The position numbers and the translations under genes are program-made. Below, one piece after another: positions 9,153 to 17,936 of a DNA stretch of 64,000 nt (position 1 is its first letter; every line of letters begins with the position of its first letter). Location of the stretch: positions 248,001 through 312,000 of the forward strand of contig WHUA01000003.1 of NCBI GenBank assembly GCA_009377445.1. Direction: 5' to 3'. The notes beneath the pieces are model-generated. The model did not search any database. It saw nothing but the letters and a program-made list of their open reading frames with translations, and had not been told where the DNA came from. The DNA comes from Alphaproteobacteria bacterium (lineage in GTDB: Bacteria; Pseudomonadota; Alphaproteobacteria; UBA8366).

Positions 9153-10802
9153 TCACGTCGAGTAGTTCGAGAACGCCGTCGTCGTCGCGCGCGCCGTCCA
9201 GTCGGTCTTGACGTTGATCAGCGCGGGCTGGCCCTTGTTCACGGCGGCCTTGCCGCGTTCCAGTGCGTCGCGGATCTCGTTCGGATTTTCCACGAACTCG
9301 CCGTAGCAGCCGAGCGCTTCCGCCATCTTGTCGAATCGCGTGTAGCCGAGATCGCGGCCTGGCTTCTCCTTTTTCGGGTCGGCCGTCCAGCCGCCGTTCA
9401 GGCTGATGACGACCAGGATCGGCAGCTTGTGGCGCACGAGCGTGTCCAGCTCCATCGCGTTCAGGCCGAACGAGCCGTCGCCGTGCAGGACCACCACCTG
9501 CTTGTCCGGCTTCGCCACCTTCGCGCCGACGCCGAACGGCAGGCCGACGCCCATCGTTCCGAAGCAGCCCGAGTTGAGGCGATGGCCCGCCGTGAAAGTC
9601 GGGATCGCCTGGCGGCCGAAGTTCAAAATCTCCTGCCCGTCGACGCAGAGGATGCCGTCGCGGTCCATGAAGTCGCGGATCTCCTTGCAGAGGCGCAGCG
9701 GATGGACCGGCGTCTTCGGATTGGAGAGGATCTCCTCCTGCTCCGCGGTCTTCGACGAATTGCGGCCGCGCAGCCGGTCGCGCCACCCGCTGTAGGTGTC
9801 GGGCGTCACGCTGCCCTTGATGCCGCTGGTGAGCTGGGCCAGCACCGTCTTCGCGTCGCCGATGACGCCGACGTCGAGCTTGCGCGGGCTGCCGGCGATC
9901 TCGTCCGGGTCGATGTCGACGCGGACGATCTTGGCATTCGCATTGAAGCGCGGCGGCGCGGCATGGCCGATGATGTAGTTCATCCGCGTGCCGATCACCA
10001 TGATCAGGTCGGCGTCGCGGAAAGCGGTCGAGCGCGCGGTGAGAAAGCAGTACGCATGATCCTCGGGGATCACGCCGCGGCTTTGCGGCGTCGTGTAGAA
10101 CGGGATGCCAGCCGCCTCGACGAAGCCTTTCAACTCCGCCGCGGCCTCCGACCACAGGATGCCGGTGCCCGAGATGATGACCGGCTGCTTCGCCTTCTTC
10201 AGCAGCTCGATGACCTGCTTGATCTGGGCGGGGTCGCCCGCGGGCCGGCTGCGCTTCGACGGGTCCCACGGATCGGGCCATTCGAGCGCATTCTCGTCGA
10301 CCTCCGCATAGAGGATGTCGCCCGGCAGGTCGAGATAGACGGGGCCCGGCTTGCCGCCCATCGCTTCGCGGACGGCGCGGTTGACCAGCTCCGGAATACG
10401 CTTCGCGCTGTGCACGCGGGCGGCCCATTTGGTGCAGGGCTCGAACATCGGAAGCTGGTCGATCTCCTGGAACGCGCCCCGGCCTTTCGACGCATCGGGG
10501 CTGGCGCCGCCGAGCGCCACAATGGGCGTGCAGTCCGCCCAGGCGTGGGCGACGCCGGTCACGAGGTTTGTCGTCGCCGGACCCGACGCCGCCATGCAGA
10601 CGCCGGGCCGGTTCAGCAGCCTGGCATAGGCGAAAGCCGCCATCGCGCCGGCCTGCTCGTGGCGCACGTCGATGCCGCGGAGCCCGTTGTTCATGCAGCC
10701 CAGCTCCACATGCATCATGGGTCCGCCCATGATGTAGAAGAAGGTATCGACGCCCTGCTGGCGGAGCGCCCGCGCTACGACTTCAGATCCGATGATTGTC
10801 AT
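9153..10802 (-). CDS. ThDP-dependent lyase/decarboxylase (oxalyl-CoA decarboxylase / 2-hydroxyacyl-CoA lyase / acetolactate synthase-like)
   Basis: A 549-residue three-domain thiamine-diphosphate enzyme. The N-terminal pyrimidine-binding domain holds the catalytic glutamate E49 in RHEQAG. The central domain spans roughly 190-320. The C-terminal domain has the Mg-ThDP motif from GDGSFGLNAMELD to LNGGW, with NGG where many relatives have NN. The upstream CoA transferase 41 bases away points to a CoA-thioester substrate, as in frc-oxc oxalate operons or 2-hydroxyacyl-CoA lyase operons, rather than acetolactate synthesis; no regulatory small subunit (ilvN) is nearby. The exact reaction is an inference. 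Confidence 0.82.
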   Translation of the reverse strand: MTIIGSEVVARALRQQGVDTFFYIMGGPMMHVELGCMNNGLRGIDVRHEQAGAMAAFAYARLLNRPGVCMAASGPATTNLVTGVAHAWADCTPIVALGGASPDASKGRGAFQEIDQLPMFEPCTKWAARVHSAKRIPELVNRAVREAMGGKPGPVYLDLPGDILYAEVDENALEWPDPWDPSKRSRPAGDPAQIKQVIELLKKAKQPVIISGTGILWSEAAAELKGFVEAAGIPFYTTPQSRGVIPEDHAYCFLTARSTAFRDADLIMVIGTRMNYIIGHAAPPRFNANAKIVRVDIDPDEIAGSPRKLDVGVIGDAKTVLAQLTSGIKGSVTPDTYSGWRDRLRGRNSSKTAEQEEILSNPKTPVHPLRLCKEIRDFMDRDGILCVDGQEILNFGRQAIPTFTAGHRLNSGCFGTMGVGLPFGVGAKVAKPDKQVVVLHGDGSFGLNAMELDTLVRHKLPILVVISLNGGWTADPKKEKPGRDLGYTRFDKMAEALGCYGEFVENPNEIRDALERGKAAVNKGQPALINVKTDWTARATTTAFSNYST

Positions 10803-10843
10803 GTGCGTTTCCCAATGTTCGTCGATGATCTCTGTGCAAGTTA

Positions 10844-12067
10844 TTAGAGCGTACCCTTGTCCTTCAGGGTCTTTACCTCGTCAGCCGACATGCCGAGCCA
10901 TTCTGTCAGCACCTTTTCGTTATGCTGGCCCAACAGCGGCGCCGGCGCCACCTTGACGTTGTTGCCCGACATCTTCACCGGCCAGGCCGTCATCTTGAAC
11001 TCGCCCCGCGTCGGATGCTTGATCCGCTGGAAGATGCCGCGCTTCTCGAAGCTCGGCTCGTTGTAGAGCTCCATGGTATCGTAGACCGCGCCCGCCGGGA
11101 TCCCAGCGGAGCCGAGCGCCTGCATGGCCTCCTGCTTGGTGCGGGTCTTCATCCACGGCAGCACCATCGCGTCGATTTCCTTCTTCAGCGCGGCGCGCTT
11201 GCGCGGCGAATCGAAGCGCTCGTCGTCGATCAGATCCTCGCGGCCGATCACCTTGAGCACGCGATGCCAGTGGCTGTTGTTGGCGCGGGTCACGTAGAGA
11301 TAGACATAGTCGTTCGGTCCGCCCGGCTTGCACGGATAGAGCCCCATCGGCGCGTTGCCGCCGGTGATCGTCCCCGCGCCGGCGCGGCTGGCCGCCTTGC
11401 CCGTCGCCGCCATCGTCGAATAGGCGATGCGGCTGTACTGCAGCATGGCGTCCTGCATCGCCACCTGGATGTGCTGGCCCTTGCCGGTTTCCTTGCGCTG
11501 GTAGAGCGCGCCCAGGATGCTGATCGCCGCCAGCATGCCGGTGCCGGTGTCGCCCAGCGTCGGGCCGGGCTTCAGCGGCATGCCGTCGGCTTCGCCGGTG
11601 ATGCTCATGATGCCGCCGGTCGCCTGCGCGATCATGTCGAAGCTGAGGAACTTCTCGTAGGGGCTGCCTTCCGCGAAACCCTTGATCTGCACATAGATGA
11701 TCGCGGGGTTGATCTCCTTGATCACGTCGTAGCCGAGGCCAAGCCGGCCGATCGCGTCGGGCGCGAAATTCTCGATGAAGACGTCGGCCTCCTTCACCAG
11801 CTTCTTGACGATGCCGATGCCTTCCTCGCTCTTCAGATTGCAGGTGATGCTCTTCTTGTTCGCATTGAAGACGAGGAAGTAATAGGAGTCGGTCTTGCCG
11901 TCCTCCGACGACGACAGCCGCCCCGGATCGCCGCCCTTCGGGTTCTCGACCTTGACCACCTCCGCGCCGAGCCAGGCCAGCGCCTCGGTGCAGGACGGCC
12001 CCGCCTCGAATTGCGTCAGATCCACAACGCGTATGCCGTTCAGTGCCGTGCTGCCGTTTCCCGCCAT
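10844..12067 (-). CDS. Family III (CaiB/BaiF) CoA transferase, formyl-CoA transferase-like
   Basis: A 407-residue class III CoA transferase, which moves CoA between carboxylic acids through an aspartyl-acyl intermediate. The N-terminal GIRVVDLTQFEAGPSC and AWLGAEVVKVENPKGGDPGR, plus the NANKKSITCNLKSEEG stretch, are family hallmarks. The catalytic aspartate is D173 in GPTLGDTGTGM, which matches formyl-CoA transferase well. GAGGA precedes the ATG. It is the promoter-proximal gene of a pair with the ThDP enzyme. Confidence 0.92.
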   Translation of the reverse strand: MAGNGSTALNGIRVVDLTQFEAGPSCTEALAWLGAEVVKVENPKGGDPGRLSSSEDGKTDSYYFLVFNANKKSITCNLKSEEGIGIVKKLVKEADVFIENFAPDAIGRLGLGYDVIKEINPAIIYVQIKGFAEGSPYEKFLSFDMIAQATGGIMSITGEADGMPLKPGPTLGDTGTGMLAAISILGALYQRKETGKGQHIQVAMQDAMLQYSRIAYSTMAATGKAASRAGAGTITGGNAPMGLYPCKPGGPNDYVYLYVTRANNSHWHRVLKVIGREDLIDDERFDSPRKRAALKKEIDAMVLPWMKTRTKQEAMQALGSAGIPAGAVYDTMELYNEPSFEKRGIFQRIKHPTRGEFKMTAWPVKMSGNNVKVAPAPLLGQHNEKVLTEWLGMSADEVKTLKDKGTL

Positions 12068-12277
12068 GCGTCAATCCTCGCTTCGACCCGTTAAGCGGCC
12101 CGCAGGCCACCCCATGAAGTGCGTCGTCCCGATGCGCTGCCTTGTTTCATTGTCCATTGAATGCTGCGCAACGGGCCCGGATCGCACCGTCCGAACCAGC
12201 TTCGACAGGATAGACCGCCCGCGGGACAACCTCCAAATCCGCGAGGAGCGCGCGCGGATTCTCACGCCCCGATATGC

Positions 12278-13270
12278 TCACATTTCGAGCGTCGACTCCG
12301 CGAACAGCTCCTCCACCGCGAGCGGGCGCTCCGACAGGTACTGCTCCTGCGAATAGCGGCACATGGCCTCCAGCTCGCGGCGGTTGGCGGCGACGCCGTA
12401 GCTCCAGAAATCCTCGCCCATCAGCGCGCGGGTGCGCGCCACTTCCGCCGCGAACCAGGGCAGCGTGATCGGGTTCGCGCCGGCGGCGGCGCGCGCGCGG
12501 ACCTCCTGCATCGCGATCTTCTTCGCCTCGACGAAGGCGGCGAAGACGCGCTCCGGCAGCCACGGATGCTGGGCCACCAGTTCACGGCGGATGCCGGCGA
12601 AATGCAGGATCGGGAAGATGCCGGTGCGCTCGTAATAGGCGCGCTCCGCCGCTGGCGGGTCGTCGATCAGCCGGCGGACCTTGGGATGGCCGTCGACGAA
12701 TGCCTTCGGCGGGCCCGGCGCCATGATCGCGTCGATCTCGCCCGCGAGCAGCAGGTCGTTGAGGCAGCGGTCGGCGGGGATCGGCTTCACGTCCATGTGG
12801 TCCGGCAGGCGCAGCGGCAGCCGTTCCTTGCGTCCGGGCTTGTTGGCGCCGCCGGTGCGGTAGCGCAGCTTGCGAAAATCGACACCGTATTCGTCCTGCA
12901 GAATGCCCCGGCCCCACAGCGCCAGCGTCATCTGGTACTCGGGCACACCGACCAGCCGGCCTTCCAGGTCCTTCGGCTCCCGGATGCCGCTGTCGGCGCG
13001 GATGTAGTAGCAGTCGTGGCGGAAGGAGCGCGACAGGAAGGCCGGGATGGCGATGTAGGGACAATCGCCCCGTGAATGCTGCAGCAAGTAGCTGCTCAGC
13101 GAAAGCTCGGACACGTCGAACTCGGCGCGCGAGACGGCGCGGGGGAAGGAATCTTCCGGCTCGATGGCGACCGGAATGACCCGACAGCCCTCGATGCCGA
13201 CGCGCCCGTCGAGAATCGGGCGGGTACGGTCGTAGTCGGCGCACGCGACGGTGAGGCCTACCTCCGGCAT
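12278..13270 (-). CDS. 4,5-dihydroxyphthalate decarboxylase-like / periplasmic-binding-fold protein
   Basis: A 330-residue protein of the family annotated as 4,5-dihydroxyphthalate decarboxylase, which shares a fold with ABC-transporter substrate-binding proteins. Features are VGLTVACADYDRTRPILDG at the start, the FDVSELSLSSYLLQ segment, the IPAFLSRSFRHDCYYI strand and the DLEGRLVGVPEYQMTLALWG hinge. There is no signal peptide, which favours a cytoplasmic enzyme over a transport protein. The ATG at 13270 has AAGGAG at a proper distance; a GTG at 13279 would lie on top of it. It follows the aldolase gene after 13 bases. Confidence 0.8.
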   Translation of the reverse strand: MPEVGLTVACADYDRTRPILDGRVGIEGCRVIPVAIEPEDSFPRAVSRAEFDVSELSLSSYLLQHSRGDCPYIAIPAFLSRSFRHDCYYIRADSGIREPKDLEGRLVGVPEYQMTLALWGRGILQDEYGVDFRKLRYRTGGANKPGRKERLPLRLPDHMDVKPIPADRCLNDLLLAGEIDAIMAPGPPKAFVDGHPKVRRLIDDPPAAERAYYERTGIFPILHFAGIRRELVAQHPWLPERVFAAFVEAKKIAMQEVRARAAAGANPITLPWFAAEVARTRALMGEDFWSYGVAANRRELEAMCRYSQEQYLSERPLAVEELFAESTLEM

Positions 13271-13283
13271 TCCTCTCACTCCT

Positions 13284-14018
13284 TCATCTGGCGTAATCGG
13301 GCTCGTCGCGGTCGAGGATGCGCTTCAGCGAGGCGAAGTGCAGCGGCGCGCTTCGGCGGTCGCCTTCGTACTGTTCCTCGGTATGGCGCAGCACGGGCTC
13401 GGAAATTCGGCGAAGCGGCAAGCCGGTCTGCCGCGCGATCACCTGGAGCTGGCAGGCGCGCTCGAGATAGTAGAGGTCGTCATAGGCTTCGGCGACGGTG
13501 CGGTGCGTGACGACCACGCCGTGGCTGGCGAGGAACAGGATGCGTTTGCCGCCGAGCTTCGCCGCCATGCGGTCGCCTTCGGAATTGTCGAGCGCGAGGC
13601 CCTGGTAGTCGTCGTCGTAGACGATGGTCTTGCAGAGCCGGATCGCCTTCTGCTCGCAGGGCTCGAGCCGGCCGCCCTCGACCACCGTCAGCGCGGTGGC
13701 GTAGGGCATATGCGTGTGCAGGACCACGGTCGCCTGTGGGCAGCTCTTGTGGATGCGGCTGTGGATGTAGAAGGCGGTCGGCTCCACCTCTCCCTCCCCT
13801 TCCAGCACCGTGCCGTCGAAATCGGCGAGCAGCAGGTTGGACGCCGACAGCTCGGACCAGTGCCAGCCATGCGCGTTCACCAGGAAACGGCCGCCGCCCA
13901 CATCCATGCTGAAATGATTGCAGATGCCCTCGTTCAGCCCCTGGCGCACCGCCCAGCGAAATGCGGCCGCGAGGTCGATGCGGGCTTGGCGGATTTCCGC
14001 CTGATTCAGGGGTTCCAT
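13284..14018 (-). CDS. Class II aldolase/adducin-family protein
   Basis: A 244-residue class II aldolase/adducin-fold enzyme, related to fuculose-phosphate aldolase and to decarboxylases of hydroxy-aromatic acids. The zinc histidines are visible as H101 and H103 (VVLHTHMPY) and H166 (ASHGVVV), with ICNHFSMDV near residue 33 as the usual N-terminal motif. AAGGATT precedes the start. It is the first gene of an apparent minus-strand operon with the dihydroxyphthalate-decarboxylase-like gene, so a carbon-carbon lyase or decarboxylase role on an organic acid is plausible. Confidence 0.88.
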   Translation of the reverse strand: MEPLNQAEIRQARIDLAAAFRWAVRQGLNEGICNHFSMDVGGGRFLVNAHGWHWSELSASNLLLADFDGTVLEGEGEVEPTAFYIHSRIHKSCPQATVVLHTHMPYATALTVVEGGRLEPCEQKAIRLCKTIVYDDDYQGLALDNSEGDRMAAKLGGKRILFLASHGVVVTHRTVAEAYDDLYYLERACQLQVIARQTGLPLRRISEPVLRHTEEQYEGDRRSAPLHFASLKRILDRDEPDYAR

Positions 14019-14161
14019 CGCTTAATCCTTCGTTCAGCGGCCGAAGCCGATATTAGGGCTTCGTGCGGCGGCGGCAAAGTAGGGCAAGACCGCTTTCAAA
14101 TCCACGCCCGCTCTGGCATAACCATGCCCGTCCGCCCATCATCGCAAGAGACCGCCAACTC

Positions 14162-15475
14162 ATGATTCCACGCTACAGCCGGGCCGGGATGGCTGCGATC
14201 TGGGAGCCTGCGAACCGGTTCCGCATCTGGTTCGAGATCGAGGCGCATGCCTGCGACGCGCAGGCGGCGCTCGGCGTGATCCCGAAGGCGGCCGCGGCGG
14301 CGGTCTGGAAGCGCGGCGACAAGCCCTATGACGCGAAGCGCATCGCCCGCATCGATGCGATCGAACGCGAGACGCACCATGACGTCATCGCCTTTCTCAC
14401 CGAGCTCTCCGAGCATGTCGGCGAGAAAGCGCGCTTCGTGCACCAGGGCATGACGTCATCCGACGTCCTGGACACTTGCTTCGCCGTGCAGCTCACCCAG
14501 GCCGCCGATATCCTGATCGCCGACGCCGACAAGCTGCTGGCCGCCATCCGGCGCCGCGCGGAAGAGCACAAGTACACGGTCTGCATCGGCCGCAGCCACG
14601 GCATTCACGCCGAGCCGACGACCTTCGGCGTCAAGCTCGCCGGACATTACGCGGAGCTCGCACGCTGCCGCCGCCGGCTCGTGACCGCGCGGGAAGAAAT
14701 CGCGACCTGCGCCATATCCGGCCCTGTCGGCACCTTCGCCGCGATCGACCCCGCGGTCGAGGCGCACGTCGCGGCGAAGCTCGGCCTGCAGCCGGAAATC
14801 GTGTCGACGCAGATCATCCCGCGCGACCGGCATGCCGCCTTCTTCGCTGCGCTCGGCATCGTCGCCTCCGCGGTCGAGCGCCTCTCCACCGAGATACGCC
14901 ACCTGCAGCGGACCGAGATACGCGAGGCCGAGGAATATTTCGCGCCCGGGCAAAAGGGCTCGTCGTCGATGCCGCACAAGCGCAATCCGGTGCTGACGGA
15001 AAACCTGTGCGGTCTGGCGCGTCTGGTCCGGGCGACCGTCACCCCGGCCCTGGAGAACGTCACGCTCTGGCACGAGCGCGATATCTCGCATTCCTCCGTG
15101 GAGCGCGTCATCGCCCCGGACGCCACAATCGCGCTCGACTTCGCCCTCGCCCGCCTCGCCGGCGTGGTGGACAAGCTGCTGGTCTACCCCGATGCGATGA
15201 AAGCCAATCTCGAAAAGCTGGGCGGCCTGCACAACTCGCAGCGCGTGCTGCTGGCGCTGACGCAGAAGGGCATGAGCCGCGAGGACGCCTATCGCGCCGT
15301 GCAGCGCAACGCGATGGAGGTCTGGCACGGCAACGGCGCGTTCCTGAACCTGCTCAAGGCAGACAAAGAGATCGGCGGGTTTCTCGCCCGTGAGGAGCTC
15401 GAATCCCTGTTCGACCTGGGATATCACACCAAGCATGTCGATACGATTTTCGATCGCGTGTTCGCCGGCGCCTGA
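14162..15475 (+). CDS. purB: Adenylosuccinate lyase
   Basis: A 437-residue adenylosuccinate lyase of the fumarase/aspartase superfamily. It cleaves SAICAR and adenylosuccinate in purine synthesis. The superfamily signature GSSSMPHKRNP is intact, and FVHQGMTSSDVLDT and GRSHGIHAEPTTFG carry the other active-site residues. The frame is open upstream to 14063, but MIPRYSRAGMAAIW at 14162 is the conserved family start. It opens a loose purine region that continues with purC at 21163. Confidence 0.96.
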   Translation: MIPRYSRAGMAAIWEPANRFRIWFEIEAHACDAQAALGVIPKAAAAAVWKRGDKPYDAKRIARIDAIERETHHDVIAFLTELSEHVGEKARFVHQGMTSSDVLDTCFAVQLTQAADILIADADKLLAAIRRRAEEHKYTVCIGRSHGIHAEPTTFGVKLAGHYAELARCRRRLVTAREEIATCAISGPVGTFAAIDPAVEAHVAAKLGLQPEIVSTQIIPRDRHAAFFAALGIVASAVERLSTEIRHLQRTEIREAEEYFAPGQKGSSSMPHKRNPVLTENLCGLARLVRATVTPALENVTLWHERDISHSSVERVIAPDATIALDFALARLAGVVDKLLVYPDAMKANLEKLGGLHNSQRVLLALTQKGMSREDAYRAVQRNAMEVWHGNGAFLNLLKADKEIGGFLAREELESLFDLGYHTKHVDTIFDRVFAGA

Positions 15476-17441
15476 TACGAAGCGTCCGTGGCGGCTGCTG
15501 GCCGCCGCCGTCGCGGTCTTCGCGCTGGCGTGCGGCATCCCTGCTTCCGCCGAAGCGCAGGAGGCGATCGCGGAACAGGTAGCGCCGGACGATGCCGCGA
15601 AGCCGCCGGTCCTCGATCCGGTGACGGAGGTCGTCGAGGGCGACGCGCTGACGCAGATCCGCATCTCCGCCATCGCTTTCCAGAACCCGAAAGACCTGGG
15701 CCAGGCGCTTTCCGGCGTGATCGGCGCGTTTCTGAAACGCGACCGGCTGAGCGACGCCATGGTCGACTTTTCGGTCGTGCACGATCCGGTATGGCGCGCC
15801 TATGCGCTGCTTCACTTCGCCGAGTATCACTACGGAAGGGGCGAGCTCAACACCGCGGCGTCGCTGGTCAATCAGGCCGACGCCCTCACGCGCAAGATAT
15901 TCGCGCAGTCGGACGAAACCGTTGTGCTGAGGCTGGTCAGCCAGCGGCAGGCAGAATACGGCGACTATGCCGCGGCGCGCCGCACAACCGCGCGGATCAC
16001 CGCGCCGGAGCAGCGCATCGCCAGATTCATCGAGCTGGCGGAAGCGCAGGCGGCGGACCCGAGCAAGCGCACGGCAGCCGGCGGCGCCGAAAGCCTGCGC
16101 ATCGCATTCGAAGACGCCAAGAAGGCGCCTCTCGGCAAGCAGGACCGCACGCGCCTGTTGCTCGATATCTCGGACCGCGCGACCGCGCTCGGCTACGGCG
16201 CGCTTGCGCGGAAGATGCTCGATTACTGCTACAGCTTGCGTCCCGACAGCACGCTCGGCAAAGGCGTGCCGGTCATCGCCGATTTGGCCGCCGCGATGGT
16301 GCGCGCGGGCGAGCGGGGACGCGCCATGGAGATCGTACGGTCGCTGAAGTCCGACATCCGCCGCGGCTACGCGCTGGCCTCGGTCGCCCGCGCTTTTGCG
16401 GCGACCGGCAATATAGAAGGTGCGGTCCCGCTATTCTATCTCGCCGTCCAGGATGCCGACAGCCACGAGGAAGGCGCTATCAAGACCGGCCTGCTGACAC
16501 ATATCGTGAAGGAGCAGACCCATGCCGGACGCCTCGCCGACGCGTTCACGACGGCGGGCAAGATCGCCGATCCGGCGGCCCAGCAATCCGCGCTGTTCGC
16601 GATGGCTGAAATCCTGTTCGGCAACGGGAAGCCGATTGAGGCGGTGAAGATCGCGGACTACACGCCGGATCCCGGCATGCGGGCGCAGGTTCTCGCCCGC
16701 GGCGCGAGTTTTCACATTGGCCAAGGCGACCTGAAGCAGGCGGAGACGCTCCTGCTCGACGCGGTCGAGCCGACCGGTGCGAAGCCCGACGCCGCGACGC
16801 TCGCCGTCGGGCTTCCTCTCGTGTTCGAGGCGCTCTATGAGATGAAAAAGGGATCGGCGAGAACCAAGGCGCTAACGGCGGCGCACAAGCTTCTCGAAAT
16901 GATCCCGGACGATGCGGCCAAGGTTCCGGTCATGACCCGCATCGCCCGCGCCGAGATGCACGGAAAGGAAAAAGATGCCGCCGACCGGTCGCTCGGCATG
17001 GCGTGGCGCATCGCGTGGTTCAATAAGGACAAGGAGATTTTTCCCGAGCTGTTGCGCGACATCGCCATGGCGCAGCTCGATATCGGGGAGCTTCTGCTGG
17101 CATTCGACACCGCGGCGCGAATCTCGGAAAACCCGATCGCCGACATCGACGAGCTCGAACGGCTCTTCGACCGCCGGCAAAGCCCGAAGATAAAGGCGCT
17201 CACGGCGGTGGCGGTCGCGGCCGCGCGGCGTGGCGAAGGGAATCTTGCGCTTCGCGCGGCGCGTGCAATGCCCGATTCGGGCGGGCGAGCAGCAGCGTAT
17301 CGCGAGATTGCCCTCGCTTTACCGATTGAAAATCAACAAGCGAAGCTGGGCGCCGCGCCGGCTCCGAAACAGCCGGGCGCGACGGCGGCACAGCCGGTTT
17401 CGTCCGCCGTCGAAGGGTCCCCGGCGCCCGCCGGCCGATGA
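15435..17441 (+). CDS. Exported TPR-like repeat protein of unknown function
   Basis: About 668 residues. The N-terminus has a signal-peptide-like stretch (KRPWRLLAAAVAVFALACG followed by IPASAEAQE), predicting the periplasm. The rest is helical, built of degenerate TPR/HEAT-like pairs such as YALASVARAFAATGNIEGA, QQSALFAMAEILFGNGKPIE and MRAQVLARGASFHIGQGDLK, at roughly 30-40 residue spacing. The start at 15435 overlaps the end of purB by 41 bases in another frame and gives a long n-region, so the true start is uncertain. The C-terminus is Ala/Pro-rich. No enzymatic motif was recognised. Confidence 0.75.
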   Translation: MSIRFSIACSPAPDTKRPWRLLAAAVAVFALACGIPASAEAQEAIAEQVAPDDAAKPPVLDPVTEVVEGDALTQIRISAIAFQNPKDLGQALSGVIGAFLKRDRLSDAMVDFSVVHDPVWRAYALLHFAEYHYGRGELNTAASLVNQADALTRKIFAQSDETVVLRLVSQRQAEYGDYAAARRTTARITAPEQRIARFIELAEAQAADPSKRTAAGGAESLRIAFEDAKKAPLGKQDRTRLLLDISDRATALGYGALARKMLDYCYSLRPDSTLGKGVPVIADLAAAMVRAGERGRAMEIVRSLKSDIRRGYALASVARAFAATGNIEGAVPLFYLAVQDADSHEEGAIKTGLLTHIVKEQTHAGRLADAFTTAGKIADPAAQQSALFAMAEILFGNGKPIEAVKIADYTPDPGMRAQVLARGASFHIGQGDLKQAETLLLDAVEPTGAKPDAATLAVGLPLVFEALYEMKKGSARTKALTAAHKLLEMIPDDAAKVPVMTRIARAEMHGKEKDAADRSLGMAWRIAWFNKDKEIFPELLRDIAMAQLDIGELLLAFDTAARISENPIADIDELERLFDRRQSPKIKALTAVAVAAARRGEGNLALRAARAMPDSGGRAAAYREIALALPIENQQAKLGAAPAPKQPGATAAQPVSSAVEGSPAPAGR

Positions 17442-17468
17442 TGCCGGCAAGGATCCGGCGGCGGTCTT

Positions 17469-17792
17469 TCAAATCTCCTTCGAGATCTCGTCTTTCGCCT
17501 GCTCCATAAGCCGTTCCATCTCGCGCCGGATACCGTGTTCGGTCGCTGCGATACCCTTGTTCGTGAGGTCCTTGATGACCTTGCGCAGCACGTCCTTGTC
17601 GCCCGGCTCGTCGAAGTCGGACACCACGACTTCCTTCGCGTAGGCGGCCGCCGCTTCTCCGTCCATCCCGAGCTTCTCGGCGGCCCACAGGCCCAGCAGC
17701 TTGTTTCGGCGCGCCGTCACCTTGAACTGCAGCTCCTGGTCCTTCTTGAACTTGGCCTCGAAGCCCTTCTCGCGATCTTTGAACTGAGTCAT
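17469..17792 (-). CDS. DUF1476 family protein, ATPase inhibitor zeta subunit homolog
   Basis: A 107-residue helical protein of the DUF1476 family, whose Paracoccus member is the zeta subunit that inhibits ATP hydrolysis by the F1-ATPase. The start MTQFKDREKGFEAKFKKDQE and the central RNKLLGLWAAEKLGM are characteristic. The ATG at 17792 has AAGGA upstream; longer in-frame extensions look non-coding. Its end is 27 bases from the end of the convergent repeat-protein gene. Genes of this family often neighbour pur genes in alphaproteobacteria. Confidence 0.9.
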   Translation of the reverse strand: MTQFKDREKGFEAKFKKDQELQFKVTARRNKLLGLWAAEKLGMDGEAAAAYAKEVVVSDFDEPGDKDVLRKVIKDLTNKGIAATEHGIRREMERLMEQAKDEISKEI

Positions 17793-17936
17793 TTGTTCGT
17801 TCCTTGTCTGCGAATGCAGGCAGCCCTGTATCCCGTCGTCCAATGCTTGCCAGCCATGGATATAACCTTCCGGGCGTCGCATTTCCATATCCGACGTTTT
17901 CCCATGCCCGGGGAACTATGCTATGCGAGACGGAGC

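Noticed and set aside
9153..10802. Acetolactate synthase catalytic subunit (ilvB)
   Set aside because: No small subunit or branched-chain genes are adjacent and the neighbour is a CoA transferase; kept only as a broad-family alternative.
12278..13270. ABC transporter substrate-binding protein
   Set aside because: The fold is similar but there is no signal peptide and no permease or ATPase gene nearby; the decarboxylase-like family fits better.
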